From assembly GCF_018130955.1 (NCBI RefSeq), contig NZ_JAFCJM010000008.1:124001-188000 (forward strand): a DNA stretch of 64,000 nucleotides, given 5' to 3'. Source of the stretch: Bradyrhizobium liaoningense. Lineage in GTDB: Bacteria; Pseudomonadota; Alphaproteobacteria; Rhizobiales; Xanthobacteraceae. This document shows positions 29,088 to 38,155 of this stretch, one piece after another. The notes under the pieces were generated by a model. That model was given only the letters and a program-made list of their open reading frames with translations, ran no database searches and was not told the DNA's origin. The position numbers and the translations under genes are program-made. Position 1 is the first letter of the stretch. Each line of letters begins with the position of its first letter.

Positions 29088-30373
29088 GCGTCGAGATCTC
29101 CAAGCTGACGTCCGGCCTCACTGTCGTCACCGACAACATGTCCCATGTCGAGACTGCCGCGCTCGGGGTCTGGGCCGGCGTCGGCGGACGCGACGAGAAG
29201 CCGAACGAGCATGGCATCTCGCATCTGCTGGAGCACATGGCGTTCAAGGGCACGACGCGGCGTTCCTCGCGCGAGATCGTCGAGGAGATCGAGGCCGTCG
29301 GCGGCGACCTCAACGCCGGCACCTCGACCGAGACGACATCCTATTATGCGCGGGTGATGAAGGCCGACGTGCCGCTGGCGCTCGACGTGCTCTCCGACAT
29401 CCTCGCCAATCCCGCCTTCGAGCCGGACGAGCTCGAGCGCGAGAAGAACGTGATCGTGCAGGAGATCGGCGCCGCGCAGGACACGCCCGACGACGTCGTG
29501 TTCGAGCATCTCAACGAGCTCTGCTACCCGGACCAGCCGATGGGCCGCTCGCTGCTCGGCACCGCCAAGACGCTGCGCGGCTTCAACCGCGACATGCTGC
29601 GCGGTTATTTGTCGACGCATTATCGCGGACCCGACATGGTCGTGGCCGCGGCCGGCGCGGTCGATCACAAGCAGGTGGTGGCCGAGGTCGAGAAGCGGTT
29701 CTCGAGCTTTGAAGGAACGCCCGGACCGAAGCCGCAGACGGCGCAGTTCGGCAAGGGCGGCGCGAAGGTGGTGCATCGCGAGCTCGAGCAGGCGCACCTG
29801 ACGCTGGCGCTGGAAGGCGTGCCGCAGACCGATCTGTCGCTGTTCTCGCTCCAGGTCTTCACCAACATCCTCGGCGGCGGAATGTCGTCGCGGTTGTTCC
29901 AGGAGGTGCGGGAGAAGCGCGGGCTCTGCTACTCCATCTACAGCTTTCACGCGCCCTATACCGATACCGGGTTCTTCGGGCTCTACACCGGCACCGATCC
30001 CGCCGACGCGCCCGAGATGATGGAGGTCGTGGTCGACATCATCAACGATTCGGTGGAGACTCTGACGGAGGCCGAGATCGCCCGGGCCAAGGCGCAGATG
30101 AAGGCCGGCCTGTTGATGGCGCTCGAGAGCTGCTCGTCGCGCGCCGAGCAGCTTGCGCGGCACGTGCTGGCCTATGGCCGGCCGCAGACGGTGCAGGAAT
30201 TGGTGGACCGAATCGATGCGGTCAGCGTTGAATCGACCCGCAATGCGGCGCGGGCGCTGTTGTCGCGGAGCCGCCCTGCCGTGGTTGCATTGGGCAGCGG
30301 CAGGGGTCTGGACACGGCGGTGTCTTTTGCGGAAGGATTGACCAGGGCGCGAGCCAAGGCGCGGTTGCATTAG
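29084..30373 (+). CDS. M16 family zinc peptidase (processing-peptidase-like)
   Basis: 429 residues. The inverted zinc motif HxxEH is present (His47, Glu50, His51 in HGISHLLEHMAFKGT) with the third ligand Glu127 76 residues later, exactly the M16 spacing. The glycine-rich and C-terminal domain signatures GGGMSSRLFQEVREKRGLCYSIYSFHAPY are also there. It resembles the mitochondrial processing peptidase beta subunit; bacterial members degrade peptides or exported remnants. Translationally coupled to thrC (ATGA overlap), followed 40 nt later by a GNAT gene. Confidence 0.95.
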   Translation: MSVEISKLTSGLTVVTDNMSHVETAALGVWAGVGGRDEKPNEHGISHLLEHMAFKGTTRRSSREIVEEIEAVGGDLNAGTSTETTSYYARVMKADVPLALDVLSDILANPAFEPDELEREKNVIVQEIGAAQDTPDDVVFEHLNELCYPDQPMGRSLLGTAKTLRGFNRDMLRGYLSTHYRGPDMVVAAAGAVDHKQVVAEVEKRFSSFEGTPGPKPQTAQFGKGGAKVVHRELEQAHLTLALEGVPQTDLSLFSLQVFTNILGGGMSSRLFQEVREKRGLCYSIYSFHAPYTDTGFFGLYTGTDPADAPEMMEVVVDIINDSVETLTEAEIARAKAQMKAGLLMALESCSSRAEQLARHVLAYGRPQTVQELVDRIDAVSVESTRNAARALLSRSRPAVVALGSGRGLDTAVSFAEGLTRARAKARLH

Positions 30374-30413
30374 CACCTGACCTCGCGGGCTGAGGCGCCC
30401 CGGGAAGCATCAC

Positions 30414-31001
30414 ATGGCCCTGTTTCGCCTGCCATCCAGTGGACCCGCCGCCCTCGCCCCGCGCGGCAATGGCCTCCTGCTGCGCGCGCCGCAGATGTCG
30501 GACTTCCTGCAATGGGCACATTTGCGTGAAGCGAGCCGCGACTACCTGACGCCCTGGGAGCCGATCTGGCCCTCGGACGACCTGACCCGCGCGGGCTTCC
30601 GCCGCCGCCTGCGTCGTTACGCCGAGGATATCGCCGCGGACCGCTCCTATCCCTTCCTGATCTTCCGGGAACTGGACGGCGCCCTGGTCGGCGGCATCAC
30701 GCTCGCCAACGTCCGCCGCGGCATCGTCCAGGCCGGCACCATTGGTTACTGGGTGGGACAGCCCCATGCCCATCGCGGCTACATGACCGCGGCGCTCCGG
30801 GTGCTGCTGCCGACCCTGTTCGGCGAGCTCAATCTGCACCGGGTCGAGGCCGCCTGCATCCCCACCAACTCGCCCTCGATCCGGGTGCTGGAGAAGTGCG
30901 GATTCTCCCGCGAGGGCCTGGCGCGCCGCTATCTCTGTATCAACGGGGTCTGGCAGGACCATCTGCTGTTCGGGCTGCTGCACGAGGATTTTCGCGGCTA
31001 A
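30414..31001 (+). CDS. RimJ/RimL-type GNAT N-acetyltransferase
   Basis: 195 residues. GLLLRAPQMSDFLQWAHLREASRDYLTPWEP is the N-terminal RimJ/RimL pattern. It is followed by FLIFRELDGALVGGITLANV, IGYWVGQPHAHRGYMTAAL (acetyl-CoA loop HRGYMT), LHRVEAACIPTNSPSIRVLEKCGFSREG and LCINGVWQDHLLFGLL. It probably acetylates a protein N-terminus or small amine. Same strand and 40 nt after the M16 peptidase, so likely co-transcribed with thrC. A repeat B copy follows 77 nt later. Confidence 0.93.
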   Translation: MALFRLPSSGPAALAPRGNGLLLRAPQMSDFLQWAHLREASRDYLTPWEPIWPSDDLTRAGFRRRLRRYAEDIAADRSYPFLIFRELDGALVGGITLANVRRGIVQAGTIGYWVGQPHAHRGYMTAALRVLLPTLFGELNLHRVEAACIPTNSPSIRVLEKCGFSREGLARRYLCINGVWQDHLLFGLLHEDFRG

Positions 31002-31078
31002 CCAAGCCGAAAGTCTGCCAATTGCTGCCTTGGTTTGTGCCTTGGGTTCGCCGATTTTGGCGATATAACCCGCGCCAG

Positions 31079-31130
31079 AGCGTTTTCGAGCGAAGTGGAT
31101 ACCGGTTCGCATAAAGAAAACGCGTCAAAA
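31079..31130 (+). repeat. dispersed repeat family B, copy 4
   Basis: The unit from AGCGTTTTCGAG to AACGCGTCAAAA, without the associated stem-loop. It lies between the GNAT gene and the exported protein. Confidence 0.85.
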
Positions 31131-31164
31131 CAAGAGTCTAACCGGCAACTTGCCGGGGAGTGTC

Positions 31165-31836
31165 ATGGAGTACAGGGCTTTCATGCGGAAAGAGCTTCGT
31201 TCATCGCTGGGGATGCCAAGGCGAGGTCTCGTGATCGCGCTGGCCGCCTCGGTTGCGGTGGCCGCCGCCTCGCCGGCGGGCGCCCAATCACTCACCGACC
31301 GCTTCAAGAGCCTGTTCGGCGGCAAATCCGACGAGCCGGCCCAGACGACGTCCGCGCCCAACCAGCCTGCCGATTCGCAGGGCGAGGTCGATTGTCCCCA
31401 GGTCACCGTGCGCGCCGGCGCGTCCACTTATGCGGTCGCAGCAGCCGGCAAGCAGGCGGTCGGCAACGACGTGCGCTACCAGGCCTCGATCACCAAGATG
31501 GCCCGCGAATGCGTTCGCAACGGCGGCGCGATCACGGCGCGGGTCGGCATTCAGGGCCGTGTCGTCGCAGGTCCCGCAGGCGCCCCGTCGTCGGTCGAGG
31601 TTCCCTTGCGCATCGCCGTGGTCCAGGGCGGCATCGGCGAGAAGGTGATTGCCTCGAAGGCCTACCGGACCACGGTCGAGATGTCCGAAGACGGCAGCAT
31701 CCCCTTCACCTTCGTCGCCGAGGATCTGGTCTATCCGCTGCCGTCCCCCGCGGTTGCCGATTCCTACATTTTCTACGTCGGCTTCGATCCGCAGGCGCTG
31801 TCGGGATCGAAGGCGCCGGCGAAAAAGAAGAAGTAG
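31165..31836 (+). CDS. exported protein of unknown function
   Basis: 223 residues from ATG 31165, preferred because GGGGAG lies 6 nt upstream; an internal Met at 31213 would give a shorter, more ordinary signal peptide. The hydrophobic segment GLVIALAASVAVAAASPAGA with a cut near AGA/Q is a clear signal. The mature protein has two Cys (in VDCPQVTV and ARECVRNG), an Ig-like beta-rich middle (SSVEVPLRIAVVQGGIGEKVIASKAYRTTVEM) and a Lys-rich tail. It may be a lipoprotein-like or periplasmic envelope protein, but no lipobox is seen. Family not recognised by name. Confidence 0.75.
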   Translation: MEYRAFMRKELRSSLGMPRRGLVIALAASVAVAAASPAGAQSLTDRFKSLFGGKSDEPAQTTSAPNQPADSQGEVDCPQVTVRAGASTYAVAAAGKQAVGNDVRYQASITKMARECVRNGGAITARVGIQGRVVAGPAGAPSSVEVPLRIAVVQGGIGEKVIASKAYRTTVEMSEDGSIPFTFVAEDLVYPLPSPAVADSYIFYVGFDPQALSGSKAPAKKKK

Positions 31837-31864
31837 GCGCGCGCTACGCGCCGCCCCAATTTCC

Positions 31865-32037
31865 GCTGTCATGCCCCGCGACCCGGCTACGCCAAGGCTT
31901 CGCCGGGGCTTGCGGTCTTGGGGCGCCGAAGCTTTAGCGTAGGCGGCAGGCGGGCATCCAGTACGCCGCGGCTTCTCCGTACCCCTCACTGTCTCTGGAA
32001 TACCGGATCGCCCGGTCTTCGCCGGGCGATGACGCCG
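31865..32037. repeat. GC-rich dispersed palindromic repeats, copy 2 and flanking element
   Basis: 31865-31909 is the reverse complement of the 2744-2788 unit with one mismatch. A second palindromic piece (ATCGCCCGGTCTTCGCCGGGCGATGAC) ends at about 32033. It fills the gap between convergent genes. Confidence 0.8.
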
Positions 32038-32053
32038 AGAGTGGTCAACAAAA

Positions 32054-32077
32054 AAGCCGGCGCTCTCGCGCCGGCTT
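32054..32077 (-). terminator. terminator of the F0 ATP synthase operon
   Basis: AAGCCGGCGC (32054-32063) and GCGCCGGCTT (32068-32077) form a perfect stem with a 4-nt loop. Read leftward it is followed by TTTTGTTG. It lies 24 nt past atpF. Confidence 0.85.
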
Positions 32078-32100
32078 CTTGATTGTCGAGGACCTGTCCC

Positions 32101-32586
32101 TCAGTTCAGCTTCTTCCGAACCTCGGCGATGCCCTTGGCCAGCAGGTCGTCGGCGACCTGGCCTTTGACCGACTGCGACATGATGGTGGAAGCAGCCTGG
32201 ACGGCGGCTTCTGCTGCGGCTGCGCGAACGTCCGCGACCGCCTGGGCCTCGGCGAGCGCGATCTTGCTCTCCGCGGTCTTGGTTCTGCGGGCGACGAAGT
32301 CTTCCATCTTCGCCTTGGCTTCGGCCGCGATGCGCTCGGCTTCGGACTTGGCGTTGGCGATGATGTCGGCGGCCTCACGCTCGGCAGTGGCGCTGCGCGC
32401 CTTGTAGCCGGCGAGCACCTTGGCGGCCTCTTCCTTCAGACGCAGCGCATCGTCGAGCTCGGCCTTGATGCGGGCGGCGCGATGGTCGAGCGCCGTCGTC
32501 ACCGACTTGAAGACCCCGAGATAGCCGAACACGATCATCAAGATCACGAAGGCGACGGCGACCCAGGTTTCAGGATCGAAGAACAT
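32101..32586 (-). CDS. atpF: F0F1 ATP synthase subunit b
   Basis: 161 residues. One N-terminal membrane helix (about 4-24, [21 protein letters not shown]) precedes a long charged Ala/Lys/Glu coiled coil, the peripheral stalk. [32 protein letters not shown] is typical of subunit b. It starts 5 nt after the b' gene. With b' it forms the heterodimeric stator found in alphaproteobacteria. F1 genes are not in this window, as is usual for Rhizobiales, where F0 and F1 operons are separate. Confidence 0.95.
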   Translation of the reverse strand: MFFDPETWVAVAFVILMIVFGYLGVFKSVTTALDHRAARIKAELDDALRLKEEAAKVLAGYKARSATAEREAADIIANAKSEAERIAAEAKAKMEDFVARRTKTAESKIALAEAQAVADVRAAAAEAAVQAASTIMSQSVKGQVADDLLAKGIAEVRKKLN

Positions 32587-32591
32587 ATCGA

Positions 32592-33158
32592 CTAACCCTT
32601 CAAGGACGCGTCAACGGCGGCATTGACCGACACCGCATCCGGAACGACGCCGGTGAGCTGCTGCACGATCGTGCCCGCCGCATCGGCCGCGATGCCGCGA
32701 ACGTTGCTCATGGCGGTCGTGCGGGTCGAAGCGATGGTCTTTTCCGCCTCGGCGAGCTTGTTCGCCAACTGCTGTTCCAGGGCCTTGCGCTCGGCTTCCG
32801 CCTGGGCATTGGCCTTCTCGCGGGATTCGTTGCCGATCGCCTGCGCCCGCGAGCGCGCCGAAGCGAGCTCACCCTCGTAGGCCTTCAGCGCCGCGTCGGA
32901 CTGGTCCTTCAGCTTCTGCGCTTCGGCGAGGTCACCCTCGATCTTGTTCTGGCGCGCCTCGATCGCACCGCCGACCTTCGGCAGAGCGAGCTTGGACACG
33001 ATCACGTAAAGCACGACGAAGAAGATCGCGAGCGACACCAGCTGCGAAGCAAAGGTGCTGCTCTCGAACGGCGGAAAGCCGCCGCTGTGATGACCGCCAT
33101 CGGCTTCAGTGTGGGCATTGGCCGGCTGGCCTTTTGCCCCGCCATGACTCTCGGCCAT
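32592..33158 (-). CDS. F0F1 ATP synthase subunit b' (second b-type stator subunit)
   Basis: 188 residues. A His/Ala-rich cytoplasmic leader (residues 1-30, [17 protein letters not shown]) precedes one membrane helix (about 36-57) and a long alanine-rich coiled coil ([36 protein letters not shown]...). It is divergent in sequence from the neighbouring subunit b, giving the b/b' stator arrangement known in photosynthetic and rhizobial alphaproteobacteria. The gene is often called atpF' or atpG. It sits between atpE and atpF in the same operon. Confidence 0.94.
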   Translation of the reverse strand: MAESHGGAKGQPANAHTEADGGHHSGGFPPFESSTFASQLVSLAIFFVVLYVIVSKLALPKVGGAIEARQNKIEGDLAEAQKLKDQSDAALKAYEGELASARSRAQAIGNESREKANAQAEAERKALEQQLANKLAEAEKTIASTRTTAMSNVRGIAADAAGTIVQQLTGVVPDAVSVNAAVDASLKG

Positions 33159-33218
33159 GGAGTACTCCTGTTGCTGTCACGCGCCGCTTCGGATGAAGCG
33201 GCGCGAAGGAAGTCGTTC

Positions 33219-33446
33219 TCAGAAAACGAACAGCAGAAGCAGCGCGATCAGCAGCGAGAAGATGCCGAGCGCTTCGGTCACGGCGAAGCCGAAGATCAGG
33301 TTGCCGAACTGGCCCTGCGCGGCCGACGGGTTGCGGACGGCTGCGGCGAGGTAGTTGCCGAAGATCACGCCCACGCCCACGCCCGCACCGCCCATGCCGA
33401 TGCACGCGATGCCCGCGCCGATAAGTTTTGCTGCTGCCGGATCCAT
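33219..33446 (-). CDS. atpE: F0F1 ATP synthase subunit c
   Basis: 75 residues, two membrane helices forming the usual hairpin. [22 protein letters not shown] has the helix-packing glycine pattern, the polar loop is RNPSAAQGQ, and the proton-carrying Glu58 lies in [12 protein letters not shown]. It forms the c-ring rotor. The longer open frame upstream is an out-of-frame shadow of atpB; ATG 33446 has an AAGGAGT ribosome site. Confidence 0.96.
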   Translation of the reverse strand: MDPAAAKLIGAGIACIGMGGAGVGVGVIFGNYLAAAVRNPSAAQGQFGNLIFGFAVTEALGIFSLLIALLLLFVF

Positions 33447-33499
33447 TTTAGACTCCTTGGAAGAAAGATTGGGTTTTGGGTGGAAATTCCCCGGACCGC

Positions 33500-34249
33500 T
33501 CAGTGTCCCGGATGAATGGCGTCGTTGAGGTAGATGCAGGTCAGGATCGCAAACACATAGGCTTGCAGGAACGCGACCAGAATCTCGAGAGCGTACAGCG
33601 CGATCGTGAGCGCCAGCGGCAGCACGCCGCCGACCCAGCCGATGGCGCCGAGGGAGAAGCCCAGCATGGCGACGAAACCCGCGAACACTTTCAGCGCGAT
33701 GTGGCCGGCCAGCATGTTGGCGAACAGACGAATGCTGTGCGAGACCGGCCGCAGGAAGAACGACAGGACCTCGATGAACATGACCAGCGGCAGGATGTAG
33801 CCGGGGACGCCGTGAGGAACGAAAATCGAGAAGAACTTCAGGCCGTTCTTGGCGACGCCGTAGATCAGCACGGTGAAGAAGACCAGGAGCGCCAGTCCTA
33901 CGGTGACGATGATGTGGCTCGAAACCGTGAACGTGTAGGGGATGATGCCCACCAGGTTCGAGACGCAGATGAACATGAACAGCGAGAAGATCAGCGGGAA
34001 GAACTTCATGCCTTCCGCGCCGGCGGTCGAACGGATCGTCGAGGCGACGAACTCGTAGGAGATTTCGGCGACCGACTGGAGGCGTCCCGGAACGAGCTGG
34101 CTGCCGCTCGCCAGCATCAGGAGGGAGATGATCGCCACGGCGACCAGCATGTAGAGCGATGAATTGGTGAAGGCGATCGTTTGATTGCCGATGTGGCCGA
34201 TCGTGAAAAGGGGCTCGATGTTGAACTGGTGGATCGGGTCGATTTTCAT
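33500..34249 (-). CDS. atpB: F0F1 ATP synthase subunit a
   Basis: 249 residues from ATG 34249 ([15 protein letters not shown]), the start that gives the normal subunit a length. About six membrane helices are expected. The essential Arg is in [18 protein letters not shown], followed by the conserved C-terminal helix [30 protein letters not shown]. It forms the proton half-channels against the c-ring. It lies 120 nt after atpI and 53 nt before atpE. Confidence 0.96.
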   Translation of the reverse strand: MKIDPIHQFNIEPLFTIGHIGNQTIAFTNSSLYMLVAVAIISLLMLASGSQLVPGRLQSVAEISYEFVASTIRSTAGAEGMKFFPLIFSLFMFICVSNLVGIIPYTFTVSSHIIVTVGLALLVFFTVLIYGVAKNGLKFFSIFVPHGVPGYILPLVMFIEVLSFFLRPVSHSIRLFANMLAGHIALKVFAGFVAMLGFSLGAIGWVGGVLPLALTIALYALEILVAFLQAYVFAILTCIYLNDAIHPGH

Positions 34250-34369
34250 CGCGCGGCATCTTTCGGTCTGCCGGGCAAGCCGGCTGGTCTCGGTCTGCCG
34301 GCCGGGCCGGCATGTACCGGTGGGGCCGGTACGAAAACTCAATTGGCCAGTTCGGTTCGGCCAGTCCGG

Positions 34370-34744
34370 TTACGAGCCGCCACGCCTGCTTTGACCCGCG
34401 CCGGCCGACCTCACCACATTCACGACGCCGGCCACGAAGCCCAGCAGGGTGAACACGATGAATCCGAAAGGCGACGTCGACAGCAAACGGTCGAAACCCC
34501 AGCCAATCCCCGCTCCGACAATGACCCCGGCGATCAACTCGGACGAAAGCCGGAAACCCAGCGCCATCGCCGAGGCTCTGGCCGCTCCGTCTCCACTTTC
34601 ACCTGCGGGTTGCTCCGTCTTTATCTTGCGGTCGCGAAATTCGGACAACCGCTGATCGAGACTTCCGAGCCTTGCGGAAAGCGCAGCTTCTTCAGGCGAT
34701 TTATCGCCATCCCCATTCTCGTCGTGTCCCGTGCCCTGTGTCAT
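34370..34744 (-). CDS. atpI: AtpI-type ATP synthase assembly protein
   Basis: 124 residues. A charged N-terminal half ([29 protein letters not shown]) is followed by two membrane helices (about 62-82 and 90-112) with [45 protein letters not shown], the AtpI/Gct2 pattern. AtpI helps assemble the c-ring. First gene of the F0 operon; a consensus-like promoter lies 60-95 nt upstream. Confidence 0.92.
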   Translation of the reverse strand: MTQGTGHDENGDGDKSPEEAALSARLGSLDQRLSEFRDRKIKTEQPAGESGDGAARASAMALGFRLSSELIAGVIVGAGIGWGFDRLLSTSPFGFIVFTLLGFVAGVVNVVRSAGAGQSRRGGS

Positions 34745-34810
34745 GCAACGAAGACCCGAAACGTCACGCTTGAATGGAAATTACGTCCGCCACCCTCAAA
34801 AGCCGCGCGG

Positions 34811-34839
34811 ACCATACTGATGGCACCTAGCCAAGTCAA
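34811..34839 (-). promoter_or_regulatory. sigma-70-type promoter of the F0 ATP synthase operon
   Basis: Read leftward: TTGACT (34839-34834), a 17-nt spacer, TATGGT (34816-34811), placing a start site near 34804 and a roughly 60-nt leader before atpI. The -35 lies in a tandem 10-bp direct repeat (CCAAGTCAAG twice, 34831-34850), so a second, shifted TTGACT exists 10 nt upstream. The rest of the 34745-35116 gap holds nothing gene-like. Confidence 0.65.
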
Positions 34840-35116
34840 GCCAAGTCAAGATTGCGTCGCAATCGTCTATATCATTGATTTGTTTGAGAATATTTCCAGA
34901 TTTGCCGACGCTGCGCACAGCGTGGCGCCGCACCGCAGCAGCTCCTGTGGGCAACGCACGATTTCGCCGCTTTCGGCACGTCGCGGGGAGCGCATCCCAT
35001 GCGCAAGCTGCGGGCCGGTTTTTGCACCGATGGAGACTTTTCCGAACCGTGCGCCCGTCCGGAGGCGGGTGTAGGATCGGTATCACCCAAGCGATGATCG
35101 CGACGGAGCCCGTGCG

Positions 35117-35638
35117 ATGAGACCAGCGACATCATTCCCGAAATCAATGATCGCCATCGCGGCCGTCGCCGCGGTGCTGGCGCTGGGCGGCGGCCTCGTC
35201 ACTGCGCAATCGGCGCCGGACGGCGAGAACGGCCGCTACACCATGACGCCGACGCCGGAGGGCGTGCTCCGGCTCGACACCCGCACCGGAACGGTGTCGA
35301 CCTGCAGCAAGAACGGCACCGGCTGGGCCTGTTACGCGGTGCCCGACGAACGCACCGCGCTCGATGCCGAGATCGGACGGCTGCAAGCCGAGAACGAGAA
35401 GCTGAAGGCGCAACTGGCGGCCGGGCCCACGGTATCAGGCAAGATCGAGGACGCGCTGCCGAAATCGGACTCGCTGAAGAAGGGCGAGCCGAAAGTTGCG
35501 GAGGGCGAACGCAAGATCGAGATTCCGCTGCCCAGCGACCAGGATGTCGATCGCGTGATGTCGTTCCTCGAGCGCGCCTGGCGGCGGCTGATCGAGATGG
35601 CCAACCGCGTGCAGAAGGACGTGTCGGGAAGGATTTGA
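35117..35638 (+). CDS. exported or membrane-anchored coiled-coil protein of unknown function
   Basis: 173 residues. An N-terminal hydrophobic segment (MIAIAAVAAVLALGGGLVTA, about 11-30) serves as signal or anchor. It precedes a beta-type region (YTMTPTPEGVLRLDTRTGTVSTCSKNGTGWACYAVPDE) with two Cys, a coiled coil (ALDAEIGRLQAENEKLKAQLA, about 81-101) and a C-terminal helix (MSFLERAWRRLIEMANRVQ). It is 8 nt upstream of yjbQ on the same strand, so co-transcribed. I do not recognise a named family. Confidence 0.8.
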   Translation: MRPATSFPKSMIAIAAVAAVLALGGGLVTAQSAPDGENGRYTMTPTPEGVLRLDTRTGTVSTCSKNGTGWACYAVPDERTALDAEIGRLQAENEKLKAQLAAGPTVSGKIEDALPKSDSLKKGEPKVAEGERKIEIPLPSDQDVDRVMSFLERAWRRLIEMANRVQKDVSGRI

Positions 35639-35646
35639 GAGTTTGA

Positions 35647-36120
35647 ATGACACCTGAGAAGCACCTGACCCGTTCGGCGGCGTCGACCGTGCAAGTCACG
35701 TCCATCAGTACCTCTCTGCTGACAGCGCCGACACCCGGTCGCGGCTTCGTCGATCTCACCGCCGAAGTCGCGAAGTTCATCAAGGACGTTCATGCACGCG
35801 ACGGTGCGCTGACGCTGTTCATCCGCCACACCTCGGCCTCGCTTACGATCCAGGAAAACGCTGATCCATCGGTGCTGCTCGATCTCAACACGGCGCTCGC
35901 GCGACTGGCGCCCGAGGGTGCCGGCTGGACGCATGACACGGAAGGCCCGGACGATATGCCGGCGCACGTCAAGACCATGCTGACGCAGACCTCGCTGCAC
36001 GTGCCCGTCCTGAACGGAAAGCTCGCGCTCGGCACCTGGCAGGCGATCTATCTGGTCGAGCATCGCAGCCGTCCGCATCGTCGCGAAATCGTGCTGCAAT
36101 TCATCGGAGAGACGCGCTGA
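35647..36120 (+). CDS. YjbQ/UPF0047 family protein (secondary thiamine-phosphate synthase-like)
   Basis: 157 residues. UPF0047 signatures are clear: GRGFVDLTAEVAKFIKD, LFIRHTSASLTIQENADPSVLLDLNTAL, HVKTMLTQTSLHVPVLNGKLALGTWQAIYLVEHRSRPHRREIVLQ, with the conserved His, Ser and Glu residues around RHTSASL and NAD. E. coli YjbQ has weak thiamine-phosphate synthase activity; the physiological role is unclear. The start may be later, near MTPEK, as given. It ends 9 nt before a bidirectional terminator shared with the MFS gene. Confidence 0.93.
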   Translation: MTPEKHLTRSAASTVQVTSISTSLLTAPTPGRGFVDLTAEVAKFIKDVHARDGALTLFIRHTSASLTIQENADPSVLLDLNTALARLAPEGAGWTHDTEGPDDMPAHVKTMLTQTSLHVPVLNGKLALGTWQAIYLVEHRSRPHRREIVLQFIGETR

Positions 36121-36128
36121 CAAAACAA

Positions 36129-36155
36129 AACCGGCCGCGGAATCCGCGGCCGGTT
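36129..36155. terminator. bidirectional terminator
   Basis: AACCGGCCGCGG and CCGCGGCCGGTT around AAT, with A-rich sequence on the left and CGTTTGG on the right. It lies between the convergent yjbQ and MFS genes. Confidence 0.8.
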
Positions 36156-36179
36156 CGTTTGGTTGATCGATGCCTTCGA

Positions 36180-37844
36180 TCAGGTCGCCTTGATGTCGAC
36201 GTCCTTGGTCTCGGGCAGGAAGAAGAAGCCGATCACGACCGTGATGGACGCGAAGATGATCGGGTACCAGAGACCTGCATAGATGTCGCCGGTCGAGGCC
36301 ACGATCGCGAACGCGGTCGCGGGCAACAGGCCGCCGAACCAGCCGTTGCCGATGTGGTAGGGCAGCGACATCGAGGTGTAGCGGATGCGGGTCGGGAACA
36401 GTTCGACCAGCATCGCGGCGATCGGGCCGTACACCATGGTCACGTAGACGACCAGGATGAACAGGAGCCCGATGATCGCGGCCACCTGCGGACGGAAGAT
36501 GTCGAGCGGATGCGCCATCTTCACGATGCCGGCGTCGCCTGCCTTGGGATAGCCGGCGGCCTGCACCGCAGCGGTGATCGCGGGGTTGCCGTCCTTGGCG
36601 TTCGCGTAAGCCACTTCCTTGCCGTTGACCATGACCTTCACGCCGGAGCCGGCCGGAGCCGCCGTCGTCGAGTACTTGACCGACGACTGGGACAGGAAGG
36701 CGCGGGCGGTGTCGCAAGGCGCGGTGAAGACGCGGGTGCCGACCGGGTTGAACAGATCGCCGCAGCCTGCGGGATCGGCCACCACCTCGACCTTGGCCTG
36801 CTCGATCGCCTTTTCCAGCGCCGGATTGGCGTTGGTGGTGATCATCTTGAAGATCGGGAAGAAGGTCAGCGCCGCGATCAGGCAGCCGCCGAGGATGATC
36901 GGCTTGCGGCCGATCTTGTCGGACAGCGCGCCGAACACGATGAAGAAGCCGGTGCCGAGCAGCAGCGACCAGGCGATCAACAGGTTGGCGGTGTAGCCGT
37001 CGACCTTGAGGATCGATTGCAGGAAGAACAGCGCGTAGAACTGGCCGGTGTACCAGACCACGCCCTGGCCCATCACGCCGCCGAGCAGGGCGAGCAGGAC
37101 GAGCTTGCCGTTCTGCCAGTTGCCGAAGGCTTCGGTCAGCGGCGCCTTCGAGCCCTTACCTTCTTCCTTCATCTTCTGGAAGATCGGCGATTCGTTCAGT
37201 CGCAGCCGGATCCAGACCGAGATGCCGAGCAGCAGCACCGAGACCAGGAACGGGATGCGCCAGCCCCACGCCGCGAAGTCGGTCTCGCCGATCGCCGAGC
37301 GGGTGAACAGGATCACCAGCAGCGACAGGAACAGGCCGAGCGTCGCGGTGGTCTGGATGAACGAGGTGTAATAGCCGCGCTTGCCGTTCGGCGCGTGCTC
37401 CGCGACGTAGGTCGCCGCACCGCCATACTCGCCGCCGAGGGCTAGACCCTGGGCGAGGCGCAGCGCGATCAGGATGATCGGAGCCGCGATGCCGATGGTT
37501 GCCGCGTTCGGCAACAGGCCGACGATGAAGGTCGACAGACCCATGATCAGGATGGTGACGAGGAAGGTGTATTTGCGGCCGACGATGTCGCCGACGCGGC
37601 CGAACACGATGGCGCCGAAGGGGCGGACCAGGAAGCCCGCGGCGAAGGCCAGCAGCGCGAAGATGTCACGGGTGGCCGGCGGATAGGCCGAGAAGAATTG
37701 GGCGCCGATGATGCCGGCGAGCGATCCGTAGAGGTAGAAATCGTACCATTCGAACACGGTACCGAGCGAGGAGGCGAGAATGACGAACCGTTCGTCCTTC
37801 GTCATCCCTCCCGCGCCAGCTTGGGACACAGCCATTGTCGACAT
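36180..37844 (-). CDS. MFS transporter, metabolite:H+ symporter (MHS) type, with a large extra loop
   Basis: 554 residues from ATG 37844 (MSTMAVSQAG), with GGGGAG upstream; the longer frame is promoter DNA. The MHS pattern is clear: SSLGTVFEWYDFYLYGSLAG, the loop 2-3 motif FGRVGDIVGRKYTF, RLAQGLALGGEYGGAATYVAEHAP, and the second-half motif GALSDKIGRKPIIL. Twelve helices are expected. Between helices 8 and 9 (about residues 337-453) there is a roughly 115-residue hydrophilic insert with two Cys (361, 377), probably periplasmic. Relatives carry proline/betaine, citrate or other carboxylates; the substrate is not evident. Divergent from a response regulator. Confidence 0.92.
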   Translation of the reverse strand: MSTMAVSQAGAGGMTKDERFVILASSLGTVFEWYDFYLYGSLAGIIGAQFFSAYPPATRDIFALLAFAAGFLVRPFGAIVFGRVGDIVGRKYTFLVTILIMGLSTFIVGLLPNAATIGIAAPIILIALRLAQGLALGGEYGGAATYVAEHAPNGKRGYYTSFIQTTATLGLFLSLLVILFTRSAIGETDFAAWGWRIPFLVSVLLLGISVWIRLRLNESPIFQKMKEEGKGSKAPLTEAFGNWQNGKLVLLALLGGVMGQGVVWYTGQFYALFFLQSILKVDGYTANLLIAWSLLLGTGFFIVFGALSDKIGRKPIILGGCLIAALTFFPIFKMITTNANPALEKAIEQAKVEVVADPAGCGDLFNPVGTRVFTAPCDTARAFLSQSSVKYSTTAAPAGSGVKVMVNGKEVAYANAKDGNPAITAAVQAAGYPKAGDAGIVKMAHPLDIFRPQVAAIIGLLFILVVYVTMVYGPIAAMLVELFPTRIRYTSMSLPYHIGNGWFGGLLPATAFAIVASTGDIYAGLWYPIIFASITVVIGFFFLPETKDVDIKAT

Positions 37845-38155
37845 GTTGAGTTCGCTCCCCGAAAATTCGTTTGCTATCTCCCGGACGACCGGATGTGCCG
37901 GATCACCCTGGGCCTTGCGCCAAAGTAACATCGTCGTGAAACCTCCCCCAATACGACTTTCGGCCTTGCGCACTGACGCGCATCTGACGACCTGCCGTTC
38001 GATCCCGCGCGGCAAAGAGGGGGTGTGGATTAACCCCTTTGCAGCAAAGGGATAATGTGTACTTGCATGCCACGGCCGGTCGGGGAAGAATTGGGCAAGC
38101 CCGGGCGTGGTTGTCCCCACGTTGTCCCCCTCGGGCGTAACGACAGCAAGAGACG
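37845..38155. promoter_or_regulatory. 311-nt divergent promoter region between the MFS and response regulator genes
   Basis: No gene. It contains the small dyad CCCTTTGCAGCAAAGGG (38035-38051) and, closer to the regulator, two direct repeats GTTGTCCCC (38110-38118 and 38121-38129) spaced 11 bp, one helical turn. These are candidate binding sites for the adjacent regulator. Confidence 0.4.
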
